A stretch of 64,000 nucleotides of DNA from Neoluteolibacter marinus (GTDB lineage: Bacteria > Verrucomicrobiota > Verrucomicrobiia > Verrucomicrobiales > Akkermansiaceae), in contig NZ_JACZFQ010000003.1 of the NCBI RefSeq assembly GCF_014904755.1, positions 1-64,000 on the forward strand, given 5' to 3'. The translations under genes were made by a program, and so were the position numbers. Each line of letters begins with the position of its first letter. Position 1 is the first letter of the stretch. Positions 52,901-63,665 of this stretch are shown piece by piece. A model generated the notes under the pieces. That model was not told where the DNA came from, made no database searches, and saw nothing but the letters and a program-made list of their open reading frames with translations.

Positions 52901-55900
52901 ATTCCGGACACGGATCCGGCGAGCCCGGCCGGAAGCGGAATTGGCGTGGCAAAATTGTCGTTGGAAGGAACCCCGCCGCTGGAAATGATGGCGAACGACG
53001 AATATCGTTCGGGCCGGTCGAGGGAACTCAACTGTTTGTAAGTCGATTGCCATTCGATCCACAGCGACTCGCCAGCCGTGGCTTTGAACAAAAGGTATTC
53101 ACCGTTGCCGCTGGCCCGGGTGACCAGCGAACTGAAGGTCGTTCCTTTCAGCACGCGGACGAGCGAGGGGCGGGTAAGCGGATCGCGATGGATGGCGAAC
53201 CATCCGGACGACGGGGCGGTCCAGCGCCAACCGATGCTGCCGGTAGACAACGCCCCCGCCTGACCTGCTTCCAAGGTGGAGCCGTAGACGTCGCCGCGTA
53301 CTTCGATGCCGAGGGCCTGGCCGATGTCGGTCCAATCGACGAATCGATCGTTCGGCGGTCCGAAATCGGGGGTCTGGGACGATCCCTGATAAGATCCATC
53401 GATGCGGAAATTGACACCGGCCGCTGGCTTGTTCCGATCGAACAGCACTTGGAAGTAGTAGGTTGTCCCGGCGCTGGCATTGAAATAGGGGTTACTGAAT
53501 TGGCTCGCCAACAGTAGATTGCCGATCGCGGGTGACGTATTGAAGGAGTAGAAAGTTCTCACCAAAGCTCCACCGCCAGCGGAGGAGTTGGTGCTCAGAT
53601 AGACAAAGCCGGTGACAGGTGCAGTCCACTCCCACCACAGGCTCCGCGGATACTGGTAGCTTCCTCCGGATGGCAGTGGTTCGGAGGTTTCCACGGACGC
53701 GCCGTAGCTGTCGCCGATGAGGGCGAACGGGCGGCTGCCCAGGATTGTACGATTCGCAAAGTTGTCGTTCGATGGTGGCGACCATGGGCGCAGGGCGAGC
53801 GATACTGGGGCGCCTTGGCCGCGGTCGATGGCGATCCGGTAGTCCGTCCCGGCAGTCGCAATGAAGGTGACTCTGCCAGCTCCGGAAATCACGGGCGTTA
53901 GCCCTGCAGGGGAGCTTCCGACATAGACGGCGACATTCATCGGTCGGCCGGAGTCCCGCGTGTCGATTTCAAACCTGTTGCTGGTCACCGGAGTCCAATG
54001 GTACCAAATCGAGCGGGCAGCCGCCGTTCCGGCATGGGAGGGTTCTCCGGCTTCGGCCGTGGCGAAGAAATTGTCCCCGGACGCTTGCGCCGAGTCAGTG
54101 GTTCCAAGATCGGAGGCGGCGGCAAAGGTGTCGTTGGCCGGGACCGTGCCGTGCTCGAGTGCGACCGAAAAGCCGGTGTCACCGGCGCCCTGGAAGTAGT
54201 AAGTGGTTCCCGCCTGGGCCTGCCATGAGATCCACTTTCCGGAACTGTTGCTGCCGACCAAGGTGAGGCCGTCGACCGCATTGCCGGTGAACACCGAGAC
54301 GATGGCGGAAGGCTCGACGGTGGCCAATACGGGTCCGCTGGCGGGTGCCGTCCACTTCCACCACAGGGATCCAAGGGCGTTGCCGGAAGCCGGTTCGCCC
54401 GCTTCGATCGTGGATGCCCCGGACGTTCCCGAGAACGAAAGTGGCAGTGTTCCGGTAAGTTCGGCGGCAGCAGCGAAGTCGTCGTTGGGTGCGGGATCCG
54501 CGAAATCGACCGTGAGCTTGACACTTTTCCCCAAACTGCCGGTGAGCGTTGCTGCGACCGAGAAGTAATAGGTGGCACCGGCTTCCGTGCGGAAAACCAC
54601 GCTTTTCCCCGTGCCCGGGATGCCTGCATCCTCGGCTTCGATCGAGACGGGATTGCTTCCTGTAAGATCCCGGTAGATGGCGATCGCTTCCGACCCGTTG
54701 ATGATTTCGGCGGTTACCACGGCGTTGCCGGTGCGCGGAGCCGTCCATTTCCACCAGAGAGAACCATAGATACCTGTCGGTTCGAATTCCTCGAGAGTGG
54801 CCCGGTCGTTGCGGCCGTCGCCGCTGGCTCGTTCCGCCGATCCCAAGTCGATGGCACCAATCCAGTGGTCGTTCTTTGGCGTCTCCACCGCTTCGAGCGA
54901 CAGCGTGGTGAGCGTGTCGTACAGGGATGATCCGCTGCCAACCATAATCCAGTAACGCTCTCCCTGATGGACTGGAAAAACGGATTCCGGATCATCCTGG
55001 CGGGTTGCCAGCAGCGTGACATTCGCGGCATCGGGGCCTGACAGGAAAGCCATCGAGGTATTGCCGGCCGAGACTTCAGGGCGCAGTTTGACCACGCCGT
55101 CGAAAGGAGCCACCCAGGTCCACCATATGGAGCCATCCAGCGGACTGGCTGCGAACCAGACGTTGTCATCGGGTTCGACAGTCGCGGCGCGCAATTGGCC
55201 GCTCACGCTGATCTCCGAGACCTGGCCGAGGTCCATGGCATCGATCCGGTTGTCATTCGGTTGGATCGGGGAATAGACCAAGTTGATTGAATTCCCCGAG
55301 GCATGCCGGAATCCGACGATTCTCAATTTCTGTCCGGCCGCCACATCAAGCGGCCAAGTGACCGCTGTCCAAAGGGTCGGCGAACTTTCGGTGAGGAGTT
55401 GCCAGGTGGAGCCGGCTGCGCCCATGTGAAAGCGCCCGGCCTCCGGGGCGGTCCACGTCCACCAGAACGACTCGCCGCTCTCCAGGATACTCGTTGGATC
55501 CCGGCTTTCCCGGGTGCCCTGGCTGGAGGGAACCGTCAGGCTCGCGGCAGGGACCGACCCGAGATCCACCGGCTCGGCGAAGCGATCCCCCGCGGGCGGG
55601 GTGGTGCCGGCTACTCGCAACATTCCACTCCGCGAGGAAGCCGAGAACAGGGAGAGGTAGTAGGTTTTACCTTCATCCACGGCCATGACGTCGTGGCGCG
55701 GCAGCAGGACCGGGCTGCCTCCTGCATCGATCTCGTAAAGGTCGACATTTTCAATCTTGCCGCTGAGATTCCAGAGCCCAGTGGAGATATTGAGGTCTGC
55801 GGGGGCAGTCCACTTCCACCATAAACTGAATGAGCCGCTTGAAGAATGCGGCGGTTCGTCCGCTTCGTAAGTTGCCCCCGACAATGTGACGGGGAACTCG

Positions 55901-57885
55901 AATTCCTCCATGCTTCCCAACTCGATCGCGTTGGCCAGCGCGTCGTTGGAGTTCTGTTCGTAGAACTGGAATTCGAAGCAAACCGGTTCGACGGAATTGT
56001 CCGGCTTCTGGGTCGCCGCGAAATGAATGATCTCGCCCGCGGTGACGGCTCCGAAGCTGCCAAACAGTTCTAGCGAAGATAGGTCGGTTCCGCGGTAGAC
56101 CCGCAAATCCGGGCTCATCGCCAGGCCCGAGTCACCAGGCAACCACTTCAAGGCGCTCAAGTGACCGGCGGCCGGAGCGGTCCAGCGCCACCACAAGCTG
56201 CGGCCGGGTGTCCCTCCATTGTGAGCCGGTTCACCGGCCTCCACGGTGGCGTTCGTGGGATCCCCGCTCACCGTGGAATTCGCGACCGAACCGAGGTCGA
56301 TGGCGTCGGCAAACGCGTCGTTTCCACGATCCGAAGGAATGAAGGTGGCGTCGAATGTTCCCGAGGGATGTCGGCTGGTGATGGATGTCGTCACCACCAC
56401 TCCGATCAGGAACCGCGCGCCTGCGGTGGTCTGAAGGAACAAGAAGTCATCACTTTCGAGCTCGTTGGAAAGTGACCCGTCGCCGGCCACTTCGAACGCC
56501 ACCAGTTTGACGAAATCGAGCTTCTCAAGATTGATGATCAAGCCGCCGGCGTCCGGAGAGGTCCAGTCCCACCAAAGTGAGCCATACCAGGAAGACCATC
56601 CGGTTGGTTCACCTGGTTCCTTGGAGGATGCGCTGGTGACGAATGGGTTGGGCCCCATCACCAAAGGAAAGGCGTCCTCGACGTCGTCGTTCGGCGAGGC
56701 CGTCTCGATGGAGAGATGGTAATCAAAATCGCCCTGCTGGTCGGGCGGGCTACTCGCCTCGAGGAAATAGGTTTCCTCGGCGCGGCAGTAGAAGCGGGCG
56801 TCCTTCCCGGCGGAAACCGAGGAAAGCTTGGTCAATTCGGAGTCAAACGCGGAACCCAACGCATCGGTATCTTCCGGGGCGTCGATTCTCCAGGTGGCGA
56901 TGCCGTTGTCGGGGGCTGTCCATTTCCACCAAACGGATGAATAATTGCTTCCGGGCTCAGCGGATGCGCCGACGTTGTTGCCACTTCCGTCAATCGTCGG
57001 GGCACTGCCAAGGTCGATGGCATACTGCGGGAGGTCCTGATAGGGAGCCGGGGTGAGGCTCCAATTCATTTTCAGCCGGCCCGTCGAGTTGGGGTGGTCC
57101 CGAGCCGCGACGACAGCCAAAGGCTCTCCTGCGCGGACCCGGAACACACTGTCTTCCCCCAGATCCAGATTCTCCTGTCGTTCGAAGCGGAAATCCAAGG
57201 TTTCCAACGATTCACCTGCATAGACTCCAATCACCCAGTCTTCATCCAGGGAGCCCGCCAAATTCATCCGGACGATCCCGTCTTCCGGGGGCGTCCACGA
57301 CCACCACACGTTCGGACCGATATAATCGGGATGAAGCTCCGACACGGGATCGTCGGCCCCGCGGGTTGCCCGGATTGTTGCGCCGTCGACCTGGAACTCC
57401 GCGGCTGAGCCCAGATCGCTGCGGTTCGAAAAGTCGTCGTTCGGCGGGATCGGGCGGAAATCCAAATCGATCAATCCCATGCTGGTTCCACCCACGACGA
57501 TCCGGTAAGGAGTTCCGGAGATCACGTTCAACGATAGGAAGTTGCCTGTACCGCTTGCGACCCGGGTGAGGGCGTCAATTTCGGATCCAGTGTAAACGGC
57601 ACAGCCGGCCCAGGATGAGCCTGTTTGCCGGGATAGGATGAGAGTTCCGTCGGCAGGCGCGATCCATCGCCACCAGACGGTCCTGCTGCTTGAGAAAGAC
57701 GTATGCGCGGGCTCGCCGACCTGGCGGGTGGCGTTTTGTGTCTGATACGGCAAGTTGGCAGACATGATCGATCCAAGGTCAATCGCGTTCGAAAACATGT
57801 CATTTACCACGGCCCGAGCGATTTCTAGCGGGCTTAACAGAATGATAAGGGCTGAGAGCCAGAGGCTGTGGATGTTTCGCATCAC
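49993..57885 (-). CDS. Giant secreted protein with about twenty W-W-x-W-T-A-P repeats
   Basis: A 2630-residue exported protein. Signal peptide about 1-25 (L-W-L-S-A-L-I-I-L-L-S-P-L-E-I-A-R-A). Residues 30-2480 are about twenty degenerate repeats of 110-135 residues. Each has N-D-x-F, then A-x-x-L-G-S, then A-x-x-E-x-G-E-P, a central S-L-W-W-K-W-T-A-P-x-x-G, a Y-x-G-x-x-L turn, and A-G-T-T-Y-x-x-x-V near the end. I counted twenty central motifs, four of them with W-Y in place of W-W and one with G-W. The fold is probably a beta-sandwich related to PPC domains. Near 2500 a calcium-binding D-D-P-D-G-D-G-R-S-N-Q-I-E-L-G-L-G-S-N-P segment precedes a unique C-terminal domain. Its role is unknown; an adhesin or stalk-like surface fibre is plausible. 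Confidence 0.88.
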   Translation of the reverse strand: MMRNIHSLWLSALIILLSPLEIARAVVNDMFSNAIDLGSIMSANLPYQTQNATRQVGEPAHTSFSSSRTVWWRWIAPADGTLILSRQTGSSWAGCAVYTGSEIDALTRVASGTGNFLSLNVISGTPYRIVVGGTSMGLIDLDFRPIPPNDDFSNRSDLGSAAEFQVDGATIRATRGADDPVSELHPDYIGPNVWWSWTPPEDGIVRMNLAGSLDEDWVIGVYAGESLETLDFRFERQENLDLGEDSVFRVRAGEPLAVVAARDHPNSTGRLKMNWSLTPAPYQDLPQYAIDLGSAPTIDGSGNNVGASAEPGSNYSSVWWKWTAPDNGIATWRIDAPEDTDALGSAFDSELTKLSSVSAGKDARFYCRAEETYFLEASSPPDQQGDFDYHLSIETASPNDDVEDAFPLVMGPNPFVTSASSKEPGEPTGWSSWYGSLWWDWTSPDAGGLIINLEKLDFVKLVAFEVAGDGSLSNELESDDFLFLQTTAGARFLIGVVVTTSITSRHPSGTFDATFIPSDRGNDAFADAIDLGSVANSTVSGDPTNATVEAGEPAHNGGTPGRSLWWRWTAPAAGHLSALKWLPGDSGLAMSPDLRVYRGTDLSSLELFGSFGAVTAGEIIHFAATQKPDNSVEPVCFEFQFYEQNSNDALANAIELGSMEEFEFPVTLSGATYEADEPPHSSSGSFSLWWKWTAPADLNISTGLWNLSGKIENVDLYEIDAGGSPVLLPRHDVMAVDEGKTYYLSLFSASSRSGMLRVAGTTPPAGDRFAEPVDLGSVPAASLTVPSSQGTRESRDPTSILESGESFWWTWTAPEAGRFHMGAAGSTWQLLTESSPTLWTAVTWPLDVAAGQKLRIVGFRHASGNSINLVYSPIQPNDNRIDAMDLGQVSEISVSGQLRAATVEPDDNVWFAASPLDGSIWWTWVAPFDGVVKLRPEVSAGNTSMAFLSGPDAANVTLLATRQDDPESVFPVHQGERYWIMVGSGSSLYDTLTTLSLEAVETPKNDHWIGAIDLGSAERASGDGRNDRATLEEFEPTGIYGSLWWKWTAPRTGNAVVTAEIINGSEAIAIYRDLTGSNPVSIEAEDAGIPGTGKSVVFRTEAGATYYFSVAATLTGSLGKSVKLTVDFADPAPNDDFAAAAELTGTLPLSFSGTSGASTIEAGEPASGNALGSLWWKWTAPASGPVLATVEPSAIVSVFTGNAVDGLTLVGSNSSGKWISWQAQAGTTYYFQGAGDTGFSVALEHGTVPANDTFAAASDLGTTDSAQASGDNFFATAEAGEPSHAGTAAARSIWYHWTPVTSNRFEIDTRDSGRPMNVAVYVGSSPAGLTPVISGAGRVTFIATAGTDYRIAIDRGQGAPVSLALRPWSPPSNDNFANRTILGSRPFALIGDSYGASVETSEPLPSGGSYQYPRSLWWEWTAPVTGFVYLSTNSSAGGGALVRTFYSFNTSPAIGNLLLASQFSNPYFNASAGTTYYFQVLFDRNKPAAGVNFRIDGSYQGSSQTPDFGPPNDRFVDWTDIGQALGIEVRGDVYGSTLEAGQAGALSTGSIGWRWTAPSSGWFAIHRDPLTRPSLVRVLKGTTFSSLVTRASGNGEYLLFKATAGESLWIEWQSTYKQLSSLDRPERYSSFAIISSGGVPSNDNFATPIPLPAGLAGSVSGINADATAQAGEPDHAGQPATRSLWYQWTADVTGPVVLSASSATMRAGVYTGDTLNALDTVVSGLEPLEFDAVAGTDYRIALDSSTPSAFSVSLSTPAIVAPNDQFTDALPLEGTVGSVNGSQSGCSLQPGEPVGHSSSDTASTWWQWTAPSDGPVTWLADTASVNLGAYRGESLDSLQFVESGAQSMRFHAVSGETYWLAASSSSTDITYLLSWELENGAPANDAFSAATVLSGASVETSGSLSGSSREADEPWHHNSSARNRTVWYEWTAPASGAFRIELVGAATPDIWIYLGDSLATLQRHASGTRAFDFTASAGTTYRIAAVAKTEEEAIGFLLRIQPRDYGNNDLFANRMDLGNGTHLRLEGTTKLATREADELNPPNAYSPPEGTRWWSWTAPANGALTIKKIEPSAHIDIGIFTGNQLLELVEIEALPYSGDRFALPVTAGSSYAIQVGAIPLDFLLELEFTELDHDDFDDPLVLPSTLPISSEILATGASTQMGEILSSRSVWWQWTAPQDGWFDLDVRDSDFPATAWVSQGTSPSHITPVALDTSGDRIYRFFAAAGNTYAIAIGSTEEVNFGFARLTLSAPTLAAPANDHFASAVPLAGDAIQVSASSRGATTERDEELHLGSTHSRSLWWKWVAPRDGILFLSANPAWSRIYQGNSLANLKAVPALAGVAGNYPVVAGQSYVVAAGTSSGGEFSLKLSLSPPGDMFADAAALPSGQSVRITSTLSGCSFEEREPFHASRPAARSRWYRWKAGADGVYRISTEPAGLSLRLAVYRGSALTGLTREAAGTSSLLLDAMAATEYLIAVDDNTEGNSGEFTLTIDSAAYLLWSENYFSPPDAGRGSEDDPDGDGRSNQIELGLGSNPLVADFEPAFIIEATENYLLLQVDQPSDLEDWHLVFDVGVNLSDWKAHFDLPHMKAIENHGNGMQTLYVTLPGYSTEQFPHLFIRLRVEPGPDPEEP

Positions 57886-58005
57886 TGGCTGGAGTCAAGG
57901 TTCCATGAGATCGGCTTGGCAAGGGGCAAATCAGGGGCGTCTCGCCGGATTTTGGTTCAATTTGTGCCTTGCCGCGACCGGTCCAATTGCCGCCATGATT
58001 CGCGC

Positions 58006-58905
58006 ATGGCCGGAGGAAGCTTGCTCGCCCTGTTGGATGATATCGCGTCGATCCTCGACGACGTCTCGGTGATGACCAAGACGGCGGCCTCGAAGACCGC
58101 CGGGGTGCTGGGCGATGATTTGGCTCTGAACGCCCAGCAGGTCAGCGGGGTGGTCGCGAAGCGCGAGCTGCCGGTCGTGTGGGGCGTGGCGAAGGGCTCG
58201 TTCGTCAACAAGCTGATCCTGGTGCCCGCGGCACTGGCGTTGAACCATTTCGCGCCGTGGGCGGTGACGCCGCTGCTGATGGTGGGCGGTGCCTACCTGT
58301 GTTTCGAGGGTGTGGAAAAGCTGGTTCACCTCGCGGCCCATCGCCGGAAGAAATCAGCGGAAGAGGCGAAGGAGGAGCTCGCGGCGCTCGGGGAGGGAAA
58401 GGTCGACGAGAAGGCCAAGATCAAGGGTGCGATCCGCACCGATTTCGTGCTGTCGGCGGAGATCATCGTGATCACCCTTGGAGTGGTGTCCGAAGAAACC
58501 TTTGCCAAGCAGGCCATGGTGCTGTCGACGATCGCGGTTCTGATGACGATCGGCGTCTACGGCCTGGTGGCCTGCATTGTGAAGCTTGACGACCTCGGCT
58601 TGTTCCTGAGTCAGAAGAAGACCGCGCTGGCGCAGGGGATCGGACGCTCGATCCTGTGGGCGGCGCCCTTCCTGATGAAGCTGCTGTCGGTGGCCGGCAC
58701 CGCGGCGATGTTCCTGGTGGGCGGCCAGATCCTGCTGCACGGCATCAAGCCGGCGCATCACTGGGTCTTGCACCTGGTCGAGGGCTGGGGAGGCTTTGCG
58801 AAGGTGGCGGAGTATGCCTTCAACGGCCTGTTCGGCGTGGCCTGCGGGGCGCTGGTGCTGGCCGTGGTGCATCCCTTGATGAAGCGGATGGGGAAGGCGC
58901 ACTGA
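58006..58905 (+). CDS. yedI: DUF808 (YedI-like) inner-membrane protein
   Basis: A 299-residue membrane protein starting at ATG 58006. The N-terminus is very close to E. coli YedI (L-L-A-L-L-D-D-I-A-S-I-L-D-D-V-S, K-T-A-G-V-L-G-D-D-L, and R-E-L-P-V-V-W-G-V-A-K-G-S). Several hydrophobic helices follow, with the conserved K-G-A-I-R-T-D-F-V-L-S-A-E-I and A-M-F-L-V-G-G-Q-I-L-L-H-G-I. The family function is not established. It is divergent from the giant repeat gene, with about 120 bases between the starts. Confidence 0.92.
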   Translation: MAGGSLLALLDDIASILDDVSVMTKTAASKTAGVLGDDLALNAQQVSGVVAKRELPVVWGVAKGSFVNKLILVPAALALNHFAPWAVTPLLMVGGAYLCFEGVEKLVHLAAHRRKKSAEEAKEELAALGEGKVDEKAKIKGAIRTDFVLSAEIIVITLGVVSEETFAKQAMVLSTIAVLMTIGVYGLVACIVKLDDLGLFLSQKKTALAQGIGRSILWAAPFLMKLLSVAGTAAMFLVGGQILLHGIKPAHHWVLHLVEGWGGFAKVAEYAFNGLFGVACGALVLAVVHPLMKRMGKAH

Positions 58906-58926
58906 GTATTGCGGCCGCCGTTGATG

Positions 58927-58970
58927 ACAGCCGAAGGCCTTTGGACTGCTGCGATGATTCGCAGCTTTCG
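58927..58970 (+). repeat. REP-like hairpin element, copy 1
   Basis: Shares AGCCGAAGGCC, GGACTGCTGCGA and TTCGCAGCTTTC with copy 2. The core GCTGCGA-TGAT-TCGCAGC (58948-58965) is a perfect seven-base stem with a four-base loop. Confidence 0.8.
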
Positions 58971-59052
58971 AGTGAAGGGAGGATTCCGCAGGCCGGGTGG
59001 CAGCAAGCGACCTGACAGCGCCCGTCCCTCGATTCTCGCTGCGGCTCCAATA

Positions 59053-59096
59053 GCAGCCGAAGGCCCTCGGACTGCTGCGATCCTTCGCAGCTTTCC
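59053..59096 (+). repeat. REP-like hairpin element, copy 2
   Basis: Same element as copy 1 in the same orientation, with the perfect stem GCTGCGA/TCGCAGC at 59074-59091 and a changed loop (TCCT). Stem conserved and loop varied is what selection on, or spread of, a hairpin gives. Confidence 0.8.
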
Positions 59097-59180
59097 GAAT
59101 GCAGACTGCGGCAGCTTGTGACCGGAGATGGAATGGATGTCGGCAGGTCAACTCCGTCCACCCGGGCAGCCGGATCCACC

Positions 59181-59228
59181 GTCTACTCGAAAGCTGCGAA
59201 TCATCGCAGCAGTCCAAGGGCGGCTGCG
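59181..59228 (-). repeat. REP-like hairpin element, copy 3 (inverted)
   Basis: Inverted relative to copies 1 and 2. Its reverse complement reads GGACTGCTGCGATGATTCGC then AGCTTTCGAGT, identical in the core to copy 1. It faces copies 1 and 2 and lies 24 bases from the rpoD terminator. Confidence 0.8.
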
Positions 59229-59251
59229 CCGCGGGTCATGTCGACGGCATC

Positions 59252-59289
59252 AAAAGAAAAGGCCGGCCCCTGGGCAGGGACCGGCCTTT
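59252..59289 (-). terminator. Rho-independent terminator after rpoD
   Basis: On the minus strand GGCCGGTCCCTG pairs with CAGGGGCCGGCC (one G-T pair) around a short loop, followed by TTTTCTTTT. It begins about 14 bases after the rpoD stop codon. Confidence 0.88.
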
Positions 59290-59302
59290 CCGGAAAGGAG
59301 CA

Positions 59303-61276
<1,974 letters not shown>

Positions 61277-61380
61277 GGACAGAAGGGATGTAAGGAAGTT
61301 CCGGGCAGACCTCACCCATTATAGGGCGAACGGACCGGGCTCCGAAGCGGGCGGGAATATTCGGAGCGCACCGGGGGTCG

Positions 61381-63282
61381 TCAAGAATTGTTTTCCCGCC
61401 CGGGAAACGGGGGTTTCCGGCGATCGAAGGGCTTTGGCGAAGCCTTGCGCGAAGGGGCGAAGCGGTCGCTGAAAACGAAGCGCTGGTTGATGCCCTTGAG
61501 CAGGTCGGCGATCTGTTTGGTTTCCTGGAGGAGGCGGATCATTTCATCGGGAGGTAGGTCGGGCCGCGCCATCTGGGCCTTCACGCTCTCGTCACGTCGG
61601 TGAAGGACCCTTGCGCTTAGTTCGGCGAGTGCGATTTCCGCGGCGGCGACCGGTTCTTCCGGCGGATCGTTGTGGAAGGTCGGATCGGAAAGAAGGGCCA
61701 GCCGCTGGGCTTCGGGCAGTCCCGCCATGAAGCTGTTCACGGCGGCATGCGAGGCGGCGTCGGGGCGGGCGGAGAGGATCGACTCGAGCAGAGGGATGCC
61801 GGCGAGGTGGTCGGAGGCCTCGTGGAGGGTCTCGAATTGCTCGCCCAGCCAGTCCTGGGCGGCTTGCGAGTGGAGGGCCAGGCTGCACAGGTAGCCGACC
61901 ACCGGATCGATCGCCGCGGGTTCGGTCTTTTCGGGTTCCGGTTCAGAGTCGTGGCGGCGGTTGGCGGGCTGGAACTTCGCCTTGCGGGCGGCCCGCAGGA
62001 CGGCGTCGCGCAGCTCGGGGACCCCGGCGCGCAAACGGGTGGCGACGTGGTTGATCATGCCGTCGCGGCTGACGGGGTCGGCGATGACCGAGAGCAGGGA
62101 CGCGCATTCGCGGGCGAAGGCGGACCGTTGCTGGGTGTCGGCGAGTCGGTTCTCGGCGGCGGCGCGGTCGATCACGGAATCGAAGAAATCGCCCGCATTG
62201 GCGAGGATGGAGCGGAAGGCCTCCGCCCCGTTCTTCTGCATGAAGGAGTCGGGGTCCTCGCCGGCCGGCATGCGGACGACGCGGACCGGGATGCTTTCCG
62301 CCGCGAGCACCCGGAAGGCCTTCTCGGTGGCGGCGATCCCCGCCTTGTCGGCGTCGTAGCAGAGGATCGCATTCTTCGCGTAGCGGCGCAGCAGGCGGGC
62401 GTGGTTTTCGGTGAGCGCGGTGCCGAGGGTGGCGACGGCATGCTCGATGCCCTGCTCGTGGCAGCAGATGACATCGATCTGGCCTTCGCAGATCAGCACG
62501 GCGTCTTCCTTGAGGACGGACTTGCGGGCGCGTTCCAGGGCGAACAGAACGTTCGATTTCTTGAACAACGCGGTCTCCGGCGAGTTGATATATTTGCCGC
62601 TGCGGGGGTCTTCACGGAGTTGTCTGCCGGAGAAGGCGATGACGTCGCCGTAGTCGTTGCAGACCGGAAACATCAGGCGGTCGCGGAAGCGGACATAGAT
62701 GCCGCCTTGTTCCTTCTGGACGAAAATTCCGGAATCGACGAGGTCGCGGCCGCTGAACTTTTTCGCGCGTGCCCAGTCCATGAAGACCTGGGGGCGCTCG
62801 GGCATCCAGCCGACCTGCCAGCGAACGGCCATCTCCTTGCCGAAACCGCGCGACTTCAGGTAGTCGCGGGCGTGGGTGGCCTCGCGGGTGAAAAGCATCT
62901 CGTGGAGGAAGCGGGCGACCTCGCGGTGGATGTCGAGCAGGCGTCCGCGCTGGCGGCGGGCGCGGTCCTCCTTCGGGTCCGGGGCTTCCTCGACGACGGT
63001 GATGCCGGCCCGGGAGGCGAGCTTCTTGACCGCGTCGGTGAAGGTCAGGTTCTCGTATTCGCGGACGAAGGTGATGGCGTCACCGCTTTTCCCGCAGCCG
63101 AAGCAGTGGAAGAACTGGCGCTGCGGGTTGATGTTGAAGGACGGCGTCTTCTCGTTGTGGAAGGGGCACAGAGCCTTGAAGGACGGGCCGGCGCGCTTCA
63201 CCGGAATGTAGCCGCCGATCACGTCCACGATATCGGTGGCGGCGAGAACTTGCTCGGTGGTTTCGCGGGAGATCTGCGGCAC
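61381..63282 (-). CDS. dnaG: DNA primase
   Basis: A 633-residue primase that lays down RNA primers at the replication fork. It starts at GTG 63280-63282 (read as M-P-Q-I-S-R-E-T-T-E). The N-terminal zinc-binding domain has C-P-F-H and C-F-G-C (Cys39, His42, Cys60, Cys63). The TOPRIM catalytic core has E-G-Q-I-D-V-I in place of the common E-G-Y-x-D-V, and C-Y-D-A-D-K-A-G. The C-terminal 200 residues are the helicase-interaction region. Its first 98 codons and about 65 bases upstream are duplicated in tandem at 63371-63729. rpoD follows 104 bases downstream. Confidence 0.96.
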   Translation of the reverse strand: MPQISRETTEQVLAATDIVDVIGGYIPVKRAGPSFKALCPFHNEKTPSFNINPQRQFFHCFGCGKSGDAITFVREYENLTFTDAVKKLASRAGITVVEEAPDPKEDRARRQRGRLLDIHREVARFLHEMLFTREATHARDYLKSRGFGKEMAVRWQVGWMPERPQVFMDWARAKKFSGRDLVDSGIFVQKEQGGIYVRFRDRLMFPVCNDYGDVIAFSGRQLREDPRSGKYINSPETALFKKSNVLFALERARKSVLKEDAVLICEGQIDVICCHEQGIEHAVATLGTALTENHARLLRRYAKNAILCYDADKAGIAATEKAFRVLAAESIPVRVVRMPAGEDPDSFMQKNGAEAFRSILANAGDFFDSVIDRAAAENRLADTQQRSAFARECASLLSVIADPVSRDGMINHVATRLRAGVPELRDAVLRAARKAKFQPANRRHDSEPEPEKTEPAAIDPVVGYLCSLALHSQAAQDWLGEQFETLHEASDHLAGIPLLESILSARPDAASHAAVNSFMAGLPEAQRLALLSDPTFHNDPPEEPVAAAEIALAELSARVLHRRDESVKAQMARPDLPPDEMIRLLQETKQIADLLKGINQRFVFSDRFAPSRKASPKPFDRRKPPFPGRENNS

Positions 63283-63346
63283 GGCGGGAGTGGAGCGAGC
63301 TTGGCGGATCGGGAGAATCGGGAAAGCGCGAAAGATTTCTAACTTT
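62988..63346 (-). repeat. Tandem duplication, copy A (5' end and upstream of dnaG)
   Basis: About 359 bases aligned without gaps to 63371-63729 at a constant offset of 383. It covers the first 98 dnaG codons and about 64 bases upstream of the GTG start. Confidence 0.92.
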
Positions 63347-63665
63347 CTGGATTCCCGGGTTCGTCGGTATCCTCGATGACGGTGATGCCGGCCCGGGAGG
63401 CGAGTTTCTTGACCGCGTCGGTGAAGGTCAGGTTCTCGTATTCTCGGACGAAGGTGATGGCGTCACCGCTTTTTCCGCAGCCGAAGCAGTGGAAGAACTG
63501 GCGCTGCGGGTTGATGCTGAAGGACGGAGTCTTCTCGTTGTGGAAGGGGCACAGCGCCTTGAAGGACGGGCCGGCGCGCTTCACCGGGATGTATCCGCCG
63601 ATCACGTCCACGATGTCGGTGGCGGCGAGAACTTGCTCGGTGGTTTCGCGGGAGATCTGCGGCAC
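63339..63665 (-). CDS. Stand-alone duplicate of the DnaG zinc-binding domain
   Basis: A 108-residue frame starting at GTG 63663-63665. Residues 1-98 match the dnaG product except Ser for Asn at position 50 and Ile for Val near 97. All four zinc ligands (C-P-F-H, C-F-G-C) are kept. After I-T-V-I-E-D the match ends, and a short new tail (T-D-E-P-G-N-P-E-S) leads to a TAG inside the upstream region of dnaG. Of the nucleotide differences I could see in the shared codons, about eight are synonymous and two are not, which suggests the copy has been kept functional or has been homogenised. It could bind DNA or primase partners, or be a decaying duplicate. Confidence 0.7.
   Translation of the reverse strand: MPQISRETTEQVLAATDIVDVIGGYIPVKRAGPSFKALCPFHNEKTPSFSINPQRQFFHCFGCGKSGDAITFVREYENLTFTDAVKKLASRAGITVIEDTDEPGNPES

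Larger units (their letters stand above)
58906..59251. other. Intergenic region holding three copies of a hairpin-forming repeat
   Basis: The space between the DUF808 gene and the rpoD terminator has no gene. It contains three copies of a repeat of about 45 bases, two direct and one inverted, listed separately. The rest shows no coding signature. Confidence 0.7.

Noticed and set aside
50000-57800. Plus-strand frames inside the giant repeat gene (for example 51634-53517)
   Set aside because: They are antisense to a frame with a signal peptide and about twenty consistent repeats. Their products are Gly/Arg-rich without domains.
58906-59217. Extended frames through the REP-like cluster on both strands
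   Set aside because: The repeated peptide pieces they encode arise from the DNA repeats themselves, in different orientations, so they are not protein-coding.
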